In this document: positions 48,161-57,283 of the stretch, piece after piece
Layout of the letters: the number at the start of each line of letters is the position of its first letter
How positions within the stretch are numbered: position 1 is the first letter of the stretch
Source: Sulfurimonas sp.
GTDB lineage: Bacteria; Campylobacterota; Campylobacteria; Campylobacterales; Sulfurimonadaceae
Direction: 5' to 3'
DNA: 64,000 nt
NCBI GenBank assembly: GCA_030949825.1
Contig: JAUZSC010000035.1
Coordinates: forward strand, 1 to 64,000
Notes under the pieces: model-generated
Told to the model about the DNA's origin: nothing
Database searches by the model: none
What the model saw: only the letters and a program-made list of their open reading frames with translations
Program-made: the position numbers and the translations under genes

Positions 48161-49102
48161 TTATCCCTCTTCTAATACTGCATATCCAAATCCACTTTGA
48201 CCAAAAGTATTGCCATTGTAAATCATATGTCTTTTACCTTTATGATCGTAAACAAACGGATACTCTATCATCTCACTATCCCATCCGCTCTCACTTACAT
48301 CAATACCTACTTTATCATCTTTTCTAATCCAATCAATTCCATTTTCTGATTCTGCATAACCTATACGATAACTACTATTTTTATTGGTTCTATAGTTTTG
48401 TAAGTTTCTATGTGCATACCACATTTTATAAGTATCATTATCTTTTAATACACAAGCCCTTACTATTCCACATTCGTTTTTATTTTTATAATCAATGGCT
48501 ACTTTACCTTCTCTTTTCCAGTCAATTCCATTATCTGATTCAGCATATTTGATGTGATAGAATGGTTCACTTTTTCCTTCATACTCCACCCAATCGGTAT
48601 TTGAAAGATACCACATTTTCCAAATATCATTTTCTTTTAATACAAATGGAGCCGCATTAAAATATGGCTCCCTGTATGTTCTATCAAAAAGTGGACCTTC
48701 TGAGAATTTTTCAAAAGTAATTCCACCATCTTTACTTATAGCTAGTCCTATCGAATTGTGATAAGCAATAGTGTTCCTTACATTCCATCCAATATAGTAC
48801 ATCCATACTTCATCATTCACATTTATTACATGTGAAACCATAGCTCCACAGTCATCAAACATGCCTAGTTTTCCAAAATTTAAAACTGATTTTTCATGAG
48901 TATATAAAATATTTATGGGATTATCCGCCTCAACTTCAATATAAGAAATGTTTGTTTTATTATCCATATCTCTAGCTGTATAATAAATTCTTAAAATATT
49001 TTCCGAAACTTTATAAACTGTTGGTACCGAAGCATAAGCTTTTTCATTCCAATCAAATTCTGCAGTAGGCTCAAATATTAAACCTTTTTTAACCCAATTC
49101 AT
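48161..49102 (-). CDS. Five-bladed beta-propeller glycosidase-like protein
   Basis: 313 residues from ATG 49102, chosen because GAGGAATT lies correctly upstream; an upstream ATG-like start at 49138 would add 12 residues. Repeated blades with W-x-M-W-Y or W-M-Y-Y motifs (DEVWMYYIGWNVRNTIAYHN, DIWKMWYLSNTDW, DTYKMWYAHRNLQNYR) and YAESDNGIDW units are typical of GH43/GH130-type propeller proteins. No signal peptide, so cytoplasmic; in glycan clusters such proteins may trim or transfer sugars or be non-catalytic. Precise activity not assignable. Confidence 0.65.
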   Translation of the reverse strand: MNWVKKGLIFEPTAEFDWNEKAYASVPTVYKVSENILRIYYTARDMDNKTNISYIEVEADNPINILYTHEKSVLNFGKLGMFDDCGAMVSHVINVNDEVWMYYIGWNVRNTIAYHNSIGLAISKDGGITFEKFSEGPLFDRTYREPYFNAAPFVLKENDIWKMWYLSNTDWVEYEGKSEPFYHIKYAESDNGIDWKREGKVAIDYKNKNECGIVRACVLKDNDTYKMWYAHRNLQNYRTNKNSSYRIGYAESENGIDWIRKDDKVGIDVSESGWDSEMIEYPFVYDHKGKRHMIYNGNTFGQSGFGYAVLEEG

Positions 49103-49314
49103 CTTAATTCCTCGTATAATTTCTTTTATGAGTAACACATCTTTTTTTAAAGTTTTTTTGACTTTAAATCAAAGATATATTACTCTGTTAAGATTGAAGT
49201 ACTAACTTCAAATCTTGTAACTATCATAGTCTATGACTTTAGATATAACAACATTTATTTCCTTATAGCGATAGAGGTTTATTTCTATTGACTACATTAA
49301 TTAAGCCTGTTGAT

Positions 49315-49431
49315 ATCTTTAGTTGTTAATCACTCATATAAAAGCTGTGGGAGTAGCTGTTTACTAGCACTCACTACTTATAGATTAACGAGGCTGTGAA
49401 TCCAAATAGAAGTATTTGGACAACTAAAGAT
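49315..49431 (+). ncRNA. Candidate bridge RNA of the IS110 element
   Basis: ATCTTTAGTTGT (49315-49326) is perfectly complementary to ACAACTAAAGAT (49420-49431), closing a region of about 93 bases that includes an inner hairpin TCCAAATA/TATTTGGA (49401-49420). IS110 elements express a structured guide RNA from this 5' non-coding region. Identification rests on position and pairing only; the loops that would read target and donor were not worked out. Confidence 0.45.
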
Positions 49432-49451
49432 TACACGACAAGGATTAAAAG

Positions 49452-50717
49452 ATGTTTTATGTAGGAATTGATATTGCTAAAGATTTTCATGTTGTTTCAA
49501 TCATCGATGATGAAGAGACTAAAGTTGTTAACAAGCCATTTAGGATTGAGAACACTGCTAAAGGGTTCCAAAAGCTTTTAGCTATACTTGATAGTATCAC
49601 TTTGGATAAAAGTGATTTTACTATTGGTCTTGAAGCTACTGGTATTTACGGTGAAAACCTTCAAGAGTTTCTTAGAATTCAAACATATCTTGTTAAACTA
49701 TTGAATCCATTCCAAACCAGTAGATACAGAGAGCAGATTACATTGAAAAAAGTAAAAAATGATGAGATAGACTCATTAGTTATAGCATTACTACTTAAAG
49801 ATGGAAAGTTCAGCTCTGGATATATCACAGATGATGAGTTTCAATCTTTAAGAACACTCTATCGAAACAGAAGTTCTATTCAAGCGGATATGAAAGATGT
49901 TAAGAAGAGAATACTTACTCAGATAACGGTTACTTTCCCAGAGTTCGAAGGTTTTATAAAACCTTTTACTGTGAGTGGGTTAGCACTACTTGACAAGTAT
50001 CCAACTGCACATCATTACAGACATAGTAGTGTTGATAGAATTATGAAGCTATTTCGTCATATTCAAGGTAACAATTTTACTCAGAGTAAAGCCTTACAGC
50101 TATTAGAACTCTCAAAGGAGTCTATCTATTCAGGTAAGGCTAAAGATGCTAGAGCTATCGCTATACGAAGTAGTATTAGGCTTCTTCAGATGTATCTAGC
50201 TGAACTTAACCTTCTTGAGTCTGAGATATTCTCTTTACTTAGTAACTCAAACTCGACAACAGCAACTAATACAACTATAGTTGTTGATGAAGCTGGAATG
50301 GAGATTGATAAGAGTAATAGTTTAATAGCTAATTTAAAGACTATACCAGGTGTTGCTGAGAAAACAATCGCAGCGATGATTAGTGAGCTTGGAGACCTAA
50401 GCAGATTTCCTAGTATCCCTAAACTTATAGGTTACATTGGACTATTTCCAACTGAGAATAGTTCTGGTAACTCTAAGCATATTGGTCATCTCTCTAAAAG
50501 AGGCTCGCCTTTAGTTAAGCATGCTCTGTATATGAGTGCTGTGAGTTGTTTAATTCACAACACTCAACTCAAGCAACTCTATGATACTAAACGCTCTCAA
50601 GGTAAATCTAAAAAAGAAGCTTTAATAGCCGTATCTAGGAAGATAGCTACAATAATATATTCTATATTTAAATACAATGTACCTTACGATCCTAATCGTG
50701 TATTTGCAAAGTCATAA
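49452..50717 (+). CDS. IS110-family transposase
   Basis: 421 residues. N-terminal DEDD (RuvC-like) domain: FYVGIDIAKDFHVVSIIDDE with the first Asp, GLEATGIYGENLQEFL with the Glu, and KKVKNDEIDSLVIALLL with the Asp pair. Central coiled coil, then the transposase_20 domain: LKTIPGVAEKTIAAMISELG helix-hairpin-helix and GLFPTENSSGNSKHIGHLSK with the conserved Ser region. Full length with no frameshift, so potentially active. Works with the bridge-type RNA to recombine without long target duplications. Confidence 0.92.
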   Translation: MFYVGIDIAKDFHVVSIIDDEETKVVNKPFRIENTAKGFQKLLAILDSITLDKSDFTIGLEATGIYGENLQEFLRIQTYLVKLLNPFQTSRYREQITLKKVKNDEIDSLVIALLLKDGKFSSGYITDDEFQSLRTLYRNRSSIQADMKDVKKRILTQITVTFPEFEGFIKPFTVSGLALLDKYPTAHHYRHSSVDRIMKLFRHIQGNNFTQSKALQLLELSKESIYSGKAKDARAIAIRSSIRLLQMYLAELNLLESEIFSLLSNSNSTTATNTTIVVDEAGMEIDKSNSLIANLKTIPGVAEKTIAAMISELGDLSRFPSIPKLIGYIGLFPTENSSGNSKHIGHLSKRGSPLVKHALYMSAVSCLIHNTQLKQLYDTKRSQGKSKKEALIAVSRKIATIIYSIFKYNVPYDPNRVFAKS

Positions 50718-50760
50718 ACAGTGATAATTTAAAGATCCCAAGTTAGTACTTGAATCACTT

Positions 50761-51002
50761 ATAATAGCAATACATGTAAAGCTATTCCCATACTAAATTG
50801 TTAACCAAAATATAGTTAATTATATAACTGACTATATAGTTTGATTATCAAAATACTCTGTTCAAATTCTAGAAATGAACTTTCAAAAAGAGTATTTAAA
50901 AAATCAAACTCTGCAAGATTTAGCTCTTGCATTGTTCTTTTAAGTAATATTGTTGATAAACTGATGTCTATTTCTTAATTTCCTTGCTTTTTAAGTTATT
51001 CT
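50761..51002. other. Spacer right of IS110 element
   Basis: About 240 bases. On the minus strand a 38-codon open frame (MQELNLAEFDFLNTLFESSF, about 50820-50935) could be a gene fragment left by the IS110 insertion or by an earlier event. TACTCTGTT occurs here (about 50851) and just left of the IS110 element (about 49180), a possible trace of the original sequence. Nothing further recognised. Confidence 0.35.
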
Positions 51003-51650
51003 TTATAAAAAGGCTTTGTATAAATAAACTGTATATTCATATAAACCATAATCATTCCTAATTATAAAATTCCTACTTATCTTTTTAGTAAGAAAATTTG
51101 CCATATCATCCATTGGTACATGAAAAAGTGTATCTATTTCCCAATCAACCTGCTTTGACATGACATTGAAAGCAATTCCTTTATCACAATATTCATAAAT
51201 TTTTTCTATCATTTTTTCAAAATAGCTAAACATATCTTGATAACTTAAATCTCGCTTCTCTGTGAATACACCATTTATAATAATATAGTCATATTTATTT
51301 TTTAGAAGATTATTGTCTTTTAAAATATCACCTTTAATATATGTATTGTCTGGAAATTTTTTCTTAGAAACTTCAAAAAATTTATTTGATATTTCTAATC
51401 CAGTGTATTCCACATAGTCTATATTGTTTTTTACTATATACTCGTACAGGTGAGATAATCCACAGCCATAATCTAAAAGAGAAATATTTTCTGTTATTTG
51501 AAATGACTTTTCTCTAAAATTAATCAGTTCTAGCATTGTGTTATATCTAGATTCTACTTGTTCCTCTTTTGTCCAATCTACACCTTGTGGTGTATCTCCA
51601 AACTTTTCAAAACATTCTTCATAATGTTCTATAATTTTTTTATATTCCAT
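51003..51650 (-). CDS. Class I SAM-dependent methyltransferase
   Basis: 215 residues. Rossmann methyltransferase with motif I ISLLDYGCGLSHLYEYIVKN, acidic YTGLEISNKFFEVSKKKFPD and motif IV YDYIIINGVFTEKRDLSYQD. Soluble. In O-antigen operons such enzymes methylate a sugar, often at the non-reducing end, or an amino-sugar substituent. Its ATG overlaps the preceding stop (TAATG), showing coupling to the acyltransferase gene. The IS110 element is the next unit in the transcription direction. Confidence 0.8.
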   Translation of the reverse strand: MEYKKIIEHYEECFEKFGDTPQGVDWTKEEQVESRYNTMLELINFREKSFQITENISLLDYGCGLSHLYEYIVKNNIDYVEYTGLEISNKFFEVSKKKFPDNTYIKGDILKDNNLLKNKYDYIIINGVFTEKRDLSYQDMFSYFEKMIEKIYEYCDKGIAFNVMSKQVDWEIDTLFHVPMDDMANFLTKKISRNFIIRNDYGLYEYTVYLYKAFL

Positions 51651-52309
51651 TAAAATCCTCTCAGTCTATTACTTGGAACTCTTGATTTTTCAGTTTCTGT
51701 AGGAGAATAAACAGAGTTATCATCTGTATTCTTAAAAATCACTGCACTAGAACCAATTACATTTGATTTACCAATACTTACATTATCTGATACGGTACAA
51801 TTCACACCTAAAAATGAACTTTCACCAATAGTTACATTTCCAGATATTACCACATGAGAAGCTATAAAACAATGATCTTCTATAGTTGTGTGATGTCCTA
51901 TGTGATTTCCACTCCAAAGAATACAGTTATCGCCTATACTACTAAATGGTTGGATTACATTGTTTTCAAATATAAAGCAATTTTCTCCTACTGGAGTATT
52001 ATAATAAGTAGCTTTTGAGCTGATATAGCTAACACACTCGTAACCTTTTGATTTTGCATCAGCAAATTTTTCTGCTCTTAATTTATTTACTTTTTTATAG
52101 CTTATTGGTATAAACATTTTATATTCAGTTGATGGATATTTTTCTATTAACTCTTCATATGATACAACGGGAAGATCATGAAAATTATCAACATTTAAAA
52201 ATTCTTTATCAACTGTAAAAGCTACTATCTCATGCTCACTATCATTTGTTAAATAAAAGTGTGCTATCTCTGCTATCTGTCCTATTCCAAATATTACTAC
52301 TTTTGCCAC
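51650..52309 (-). CDS. NeuD/PglD-type sugar O- or N-acyltransferase
   Basis: 219 residues: an N-terminal Rossmann-like domain (AKVVIFGIGQIAEIAHFYLT) and a left-handed beta-helix (CFIFENNVIQPFSSIGDNC, IGHHTTIEDHCFIASHVVIS, IGESSFLGVNCTVSD). The catalytic His of the family is in WSGNHIGHHTTIEDHCF. With a VioA-like aminotransferase four genes upstream it could acylate dTDP-Qui4N (VioB/PglD role); acetyl, formyl or other acyl donor cannot be told. Confidence 0.75.
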   Translation of the reverse strand: MAKVVIFGIGQIAEIAHFYLTNDSEHEIVAFTVDKEFLNVDNFHDLPVVSYEELIEKYPSTEYKMFIPISYKKVNKLRAEKFADAKSKGYECVSYISSKATYYNTPVGENCFIFENNVIQPFSSIGDNCILWSGNHIGHHTTIEDHCFIASHVVISGNVTIGESSFLGVNCTVSDNVSIGKSNVIGSSAVIFKNTDDNSVYSPTETEKSRVPSNRLRGF

Positions 52310-52320
52310 TTTATTGTCCT

Positions 52321-53010
52321 TTAAATTAACTGATAGTTCTTTATCATTTTTTTTATTTCTTCTATACTATTAAACATCATAATATCAATTATGGATAGAT
52401 ATGGCACAAACTCTTTTTTAAACTGCTTATATTCCATAAGCTCTGTATCTAAAAAATTAAGATTTATTTCAGATTTTTGAAATTTATCTTTATGATAAAG
52501 TTCTTTACCACCTATAGCATTAATATAATTTGTTACTTCTAGTTTACTACAAATATCTAATATCTTATCTTGAGCATGTAAACTATTGTCTTTTTCTATA
52601 TCACTAGAATATATAAATTTTGTATCCATCTCCAAATAATTTGATATTTTTTCTAGTGAATAGCCTATAGATTTTGCTAAGTTTTTTTCATTTTGAATTA
52701 AAATATCTTTTATCATAGGAAAAATATCTTTAAAATATGGTGCTTTAGAATAAGACCTTTCAATAGTAGTTAATAGTTTTTTACTATTATTACCTATTTT
52801 TATTTCATTAATTAGTTTATTTTGGCTTGCTCCTATAAGTTCTAATGTAATCAGTTGAGCTTGTCCATTTGATAAAATAGAGTTTCTATTGATATAACCT
52901 TTTTTGATAAAATTCACATCATCATAAATTACAAAAGTATCTACAGCACTGATAAGTTGCCAATACCCTATATATGGGAAAAGGTATGGCTGCATTATTG
53001 CTAGTGTCAT
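52321..53010 (-). CDS. WbqC family protein
   Basis: 229 residues. Start MTLAIMQPYLFPYIGYWQLI with the family's QPYFLPYxGYxQ pattern, DTFVIYDDVNFIKKGYINRN, and further FIYSSDIEKDN and YINAIGGKELYHKDKF. WbqC-like proteins occur in O-antigen clusters and are thought to act in amino-acid or acyl decoration of sugars, but the reaction is not settled. Begins 14 bases after the third gene of the DUF262/AAA cassette. Confidence 0.85.
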   Translation of the reverse strand: MTLAIMQPYLFPYIGYWQLISAVDTFVIYDDVNFIKKGYINRNSILSNGQAQLITLELIGASQNKLINEIKIGNNSKKLLTTIERSYSKAPYFKDIFPMIKDILIQNEKNLAKSIGYSLEKISNYLEMDTKFIYSSDIEKDNSLHAQDKILDICSKLEVTNYINAIGGKELYHKDKFQKSEINLNFLDTELMEYKQFKKEFVPYLSIIDIMMFNSIEEIKKMIKNYQLI

Positions 53011-53023
53011 TTTGTGTTATCCT

Positions 53024-53945
53024 TCATGATATTTTCTTAGTAAGTTTTACAAAGCATGTTTTATTAGCTTTAGCATCTAAAGTAAAGTATAATCTAAAAT
53101 CTTGATTTATTCTCGTATGCCAGCTTGCTATCTCTTTTGTATCATCGCAGTTTTTAACCATCAATTGATTCTTAAATTGTTTCCTTCTTGTCTCTGATTC
53201 TTTTGTAGTATGAGAGCAACATTCATCAAAATTTAAAGTATTTATTTTTTTATTTGCGATGAAAGTATTTACTTTTTCTATAAAGTCTAATATTCCATGA
53301 GCATACTTTGAACTAAATGAGTAGTTTAGTATCTCTTTAAAACAGTCATTAGTAATTAAAATATTTTTATAGAGTGGTAAACTATTTGTTTTCCAATCTT
53401 CCCAATTACTTGCACTAAGTTTAATGTTTTCTTTTACCTTTTTTATAATATCATTTGTATCTTCTAAAAAATAATTATCAAGAAAAACTATTTCATCTTT
53501 ACAAATAATTTCTATTTTTTTATCTAGAAATTTATTATTACAAAGTGTTTTAGCTGTTACTACTGGAGCATTTAAATAAACAGCACAGGCTAAAAAATTC
53601 TCTAATATATCTATACCAGTATCTTTTACTTTACAATTACCAAGTACTAAATTTTCATCATTTTCATACTCATGATAACTGTTTGAGCAAAAAGGTAAAG
53701 AGTTGCCAATTTTAGCTAATAACAAAATCATAATATCTCTATCAATAAGCTTTAAGTAATATCTTATATCTTTGTCATTATATTTAAACGAAGATAATTG
53801 ATTATGAAAAATCAATTCACTGTTTAATTTGCTTAAATTTTTTTAACAATAAACCGATACAACTAAAAGCTAATACAATATCATTTTCAGTACAATTAGG
53901 TTTAGGGTCTTGAAATGAAAAATGATTTAAAAATAGGTACTTCAT
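53024..53945 (-). CDS. Unknown third gene of DUF262/AAA cassette, frameshifted
   Basis: 306 residues after one base is removed from the T7 run at 53838-53844: MKYLFLNHFSFQDPKPNCTE leads through LLLKNLSKLNSELIFHNQLS into the long frame. The start ATG overlaps the AAA stop as ATGA. Soluble, no known family recognised. The middle is alpha/beta with several Cys (CCSHTTKESETRRKQFKNQL); the C-terminal strands (SWHTRINQDFRLYFTL, TCFVKLTKK) recall small RelE/ParE-like barrels, as in toxin or nuclease effectors. An effector role is a guess from this and from the gene order. Confidence 0.55.
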
Positions 53946-55085
53946 ATAAGCTCTAGCATATCTTTTTCATATTGGTCAAAAAAAGCCATCAGGCCATCTA
54001 CTTAACTTACCATTCTCTTGGATTGAAATTTCTTCAACTACATTTTCTCCCAATGCTTCACCTCTTGAAAATGAATTAAAAACAACTTTTTTGTTTGATA
54101 TCTCTTTATTTTTAATAGCTATCCTTATTCCATTTATAATATGATCACTATGTGTTTCTATGATAACTTGCACTCCAGCATTTGCGATCTTTGACAAAAA
54201 CTTCCCTAATTTTGATTGAGCAGATGGATGTAGGTGCGCTTCAGGATTTTCAACTATCACCTTGCCTTGTTTAGTATTGGAATTCAATAAACAACTTACT
54301 ATTATAGGCAATACATAACTAGCACCATAAGGCATATGTATGGGGCTTCTAAAGTCCAAAATAGACTGCGGATAATTTGTCACTTTTAGTATAGATATAT
54401 TTGCATTATCTATAACACTTGTGTCTATTTTAACACCATCTAAAATATGAGACAGCCAGTTATTAACCTCACTTAGTAAAGAACTATTGTTTACCGTGTT
54501 GTTAAAATATACATTTTTATTCTGTAAAATATCATTTTTGTGTTGGTCTATTATGTAAGGTGTATATTCTCCATATTTACCAACTTTTGTATCTTCGTTG
54601 TTTATTTTATATGTTAGTTTGGGTCCATATCTGTCGGCACTTATAAAGTCAGTAGATATAAATTCAATACCTAATTGCATTAACCTAGCAATTAGTTCTT
54701 CTGGAGGTTTAATTATTTTTTGTTTTAAATCTTCATTAAATTTCTTAGAGTCTTCACTTGAGAGTATTCTATTTTCTCTATTTTTAATATTGTATTTATA
54801 TAAAAAACTTTTTTTATCATCAAAAAATATTTCAAATGAGACAAAGTCTTCTTTTGCATTTTCATATAATATATCACTTGCCATACCCGCTTCTAAAAAA
54901 TAATCATTTAAAACAAGGCTATCTATAAAAGCATTTCTTGAATTAGTACTTTGTAAAAAAAGTAATATCGCTTGTATAACAGTAGATTTACCACTACCAT
55001 TTGCACCAGCTAAAATAGTTAAATTACTGAAATTTATCTCTTGCTCTTCAAAACATTTAAAATTATTTAAAATTATTTTTTTCAT
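53942..55085 (-). CDS. AAA-family ATPase with DUF3696 end, one-base frameshift
   Basis: 380 residues after one base is removed from the A7 run at 53978-53984; this restores the usual DUF3696 ending WPDGFFDQYEKDMLELI. SMC/RecF-like ATPase: Walker A LAGANGSGKSTVIQAILLFL (residue 27), Walker B KVIVENPEAHLHPSAQSKLG, and the switch His in QVIIETHSDHIINGIRIAIK. This OLD/AAA15-type ATPase class is common in defence systems. ATG overlaps the DUF262 stop by four bases; ATGA links it to the next gene. No TOPRIM domain is attached. Confidence 0.85.
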
Positions 55086-56206
55086 ACAGTATCTTTCCTT
55101 GTTGCATCATCTAAAATCTCTTTTACTTTAGAAAATCTATAGTGTACATTTTCTATATTGTTCGTAGCTCGTGAGATGGAGTTTTCAAACTGAATGTCAT
55201 TTGTTAAAGCTTCTCTTAAATTAGACACTATAGCTTCTTTTGAATTTTCAAGGGTTTCAAAACTATAATTAGGTAAAAAATATCCAAATGTTTCAACAAG
55301 AGATTTATTTATAGGACGTTTTTTATTATTATCATCATCTTCATAAATCTTTCTAAATGCAAATTTTCCAAAAACTAAGCTAGCCTTATCCATACTGTCT
55401 CTTAAAAAGCTTCTTAGCTCATCCAATTCACTCTCATTCATTGTATTCATTTTTTTCATGCTATGTGCCAAAAATATTGCTAAATTATTTGATTTTTTAT
55501 ATTCTTCATAATTTGTAATCTTAAAAGCCAATAATCTTAAAATTAACTCTCTATCGCTCATCCGTCTTTTCATGGCAGGCGTTGGGTGAATAGTATTTAA
55601 AAATTCATCTGATTCTGCAATCTCTTTTAAAAGCTTTGTTGCGTTACCGTTGTAGATAGCATGTCGTATCTCTTGAGGGCTTAAAGGCTCTCCTAAGGTA
55701 TTGATTCGAGTAAATATATTAAGTGCTATCTCTTCTGGTGTATTTGGTCTAACCAGATACAAGGTAAGTTTGAAGTCTTCTATCCTTCTTTGAAAAGTTC
55801 TATCTAGTTCAGAAAACCTTTTTCCATGAAGCTCTTGTAAAAATTCTAAATCTTTTAAAGGATACTCATCTTTAATATATCTTATAATGCTACTTAATCT
55901 TTGTAGTCCATCTATAACTATCCAGTTAGATTCATCGCGAGCATCTATATAAAAACTAGGAATTGGGATTTTAATAAGTATAGATTCTATCAACCTACTT
56001 TTTTGTTTCTGTTTCCATACCTCATTTCTTTGAAAATCTGGATTTAGGTTTAACTCTTTTAAATCAAATTTTCGCACAAGTCTATCTACATATTCAGGCT
56101 CAAAAAGAATATCTATTTTTGAAACATCATAAGGTGTTGATATATCTTCAAAATCTTCTGCTTCTGTATCATCAATAGTATATTCAACTTTTTTTTCAGT
56201 TTCCAT
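55082..56206 (-). CDS. DUF262 (GmrS N-like) protein
   Basis: 374 residues. DUF262 core: LNPDFQRNEVWKQKQKSRLI, then IPIPSFYIDARDESNWIVID with the ParB-like VIDGLQRLSSI motif (canonical DGQQR), and ALNIFTRINTLGEPLSPQEI. DUF262 is the ParB/Srx-fold NTPase half of GmrSD type IV restriction enzymes; here the usual DUF1524 nuclease half is absent. It starts inside the end of the aminotransferase gene (11-base overlap), and its stop overlaps the AAA start. Confidence 0.85.
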   Translation of the reverse strand: METEKKVEYTIDDTEAEDFEDISTPYDVSKIDILFEPEYVDRLVRKFDLKELNLNPDFQRNEVWKQKQKSRLIESILIKIPIPSFYIDARDESNWIVIDGLQRLSSIIRYIKDEYPLKDLEFLQELHGKRFSELDRTFQRRIEDFKLTLYLVRPNTPEEIALNIFTRINTLGEPLSPQEIRHAIYNGNATKLLKEIAESDEFLNTIHPTPAMKRRMSDRELILRLLAFKITNYEEYKKSNNLAIFLAHSMKKMNTMNESELDELRSFLRDSMDKASLVFGKFAFRKIYEDDDNNKKRPINKSLVETFGYFLPNYSFETLENSKEAIVSNLREALTNDIQFENSISRATNNIENVHYRFSKVKEILDDATRKDTV

Positions 56207-57281
56207 TATCTATTTCCCTTTTTAGTATATCTAAAATCATATTTTGTTCATTTTTTCTAAGTTCGGGGTATATAGGTAAACAAAGTATCTTTTTTGAAAT
56301 ATCTCTTGATACTGCACACTCTTGTTTTGGTTCTATATATCCTAGTGTATCCAGAGATGGATAAAAATATCTCCTTGGATTTATTTGATTTTCATTTAAA
56401 ACTTTTTGTACTCTTAAAAGTTGTTCTTCACTTTCAAAAACTACAGGAAAATAGCTATAGTTTTCAGTAGAATCTTTATTTTGTTTTTGAAATTTTACTA
56501 TATCTTTTAGTTCATCTTTATACACTTCGTATAATTCTTTTCTTTTTTCTTTGATAATTTTTATATCATCAAGTACACAAAGTCCCATAGCCGCTTCAAA
56601 CTCATTCATCTTTGCATTTGTTCCAAGGTGAGGAATAGATTCTGCATTTTCTATTCCAAAGTTTATGAGGTATCTAGCTTTCTCTACTAAACTATCATCA
56701 TTTATGATTAAGGCTCCCCCTTCTATAGTATGAAAAAGTTTAGTTGCATGAAAACTAAGAGTAGATATATCTCCATAATTTAATAGTGATTGACCTTTAT
56801 ACTTCACATCAAAAGCATGAGCAGCATCATAGATAACTTTTAAGTCATGTTTCTTAGCTATTTTCTCTATCTCTTCCACTTCACAAGCATTACCAAATAC
56901 ATGTACAGGCACTATTGCACTTGTATGTGGGGTGATGAGTTTTTCTATATTTATTGGATTCAGATTGAGTGTATTTTCATCTATATCTGCAAAAATAGGT
57001 GAAATACCATTTGTGACAAGTGAACTGGTCGTCGCTACAAAACTAAAAGGTGTGGTTATTGCGAAACCTTTTAGACTAAGTGTTCTATAAGCTATTTCAA
57101 GTGCTGCTGTTCCATTTGAAACAAGAATAATGTTCTTTGCACCTAAGTACTTGGCTAATCTTTTTTCAAGTTCTTTTACCTTTGGACCACTATTTGTTAT
57201 CAATCCACTTTCAAATATCTCATCTACATATTTTTGATATTTTTCTTTATTTGGCAGGTAGGTTTTTGTTACATTAATCAT
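56196..57281 (-). CDS. DegT/DnrJ aminotransferase (VioA-like)
   Basis: 361 residues. PLP transaminase with NIILVSNGTAALEIAYRTLS, KVIYDAAHAFDVKYKGQSLL and Schiff-base Lys in TLSFHATKLFHTIEGGALII, the sequence style of dTDP-4-amino-4,6-dideoxyglucose transaminases (VioA) rather than of the FdtB type found at 31579. With RmlB at the right edge it would yield dTDP-Qui4N, for acylation by the NeuD/PglD-like protein. Specificity inferred. Confidence 0.75.
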   Translation of the reverse strand: MINVTKTYLPNKEKYQKYVDEIFESGLITNSGPKVKELEKRLAKYLGAKNIILVSNGTAALEIAYRTLSLKGFAITTPFSFVATTSSLVTNGISPIFADIDENTLNLNPINIEKLITPHTSAIVPVHVFGNACEVEEIEKIAKKHDLKVIYDAAHAFDVKYKGQSLLNYGDISTLSFHATKLFHTIEGGALIINDDSLVEKARYLINFGIENAESIPHLGTNAKMNEFEAAMGLCVLDDIKIIKEKRKELYEVYKDELKDIVKFQKQNKDSTENYSYFPVVFESEEQLLRVQKVLNENQINPRRYFYPSLDTLGYIEPKQECAVSRDISKKILCLPIYPELRKNEQNMILDILKREIDNGN

Positions 57282-57283
57282 TA

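Larger units (their letters stand above)
49190..50760 (+). mobile_element. IS110/IS1111-type insertion sequence
   Basis: Contains a full transposase gene (49452-50717) and about 260 bases of structured non-coding sequence upstream. Subterminal inverted repeats AAGTACTAACTT (49197-49208; complement 50740-50751) suggest the IS1111-like subgroup. Exact ends are uncertain because IS110 elements lack classic terminal repeats. It interrupts the minus-strand polysaccharide operon in the opposite orientation and may be polar on the genes beyond it. Confidence 0.8.
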
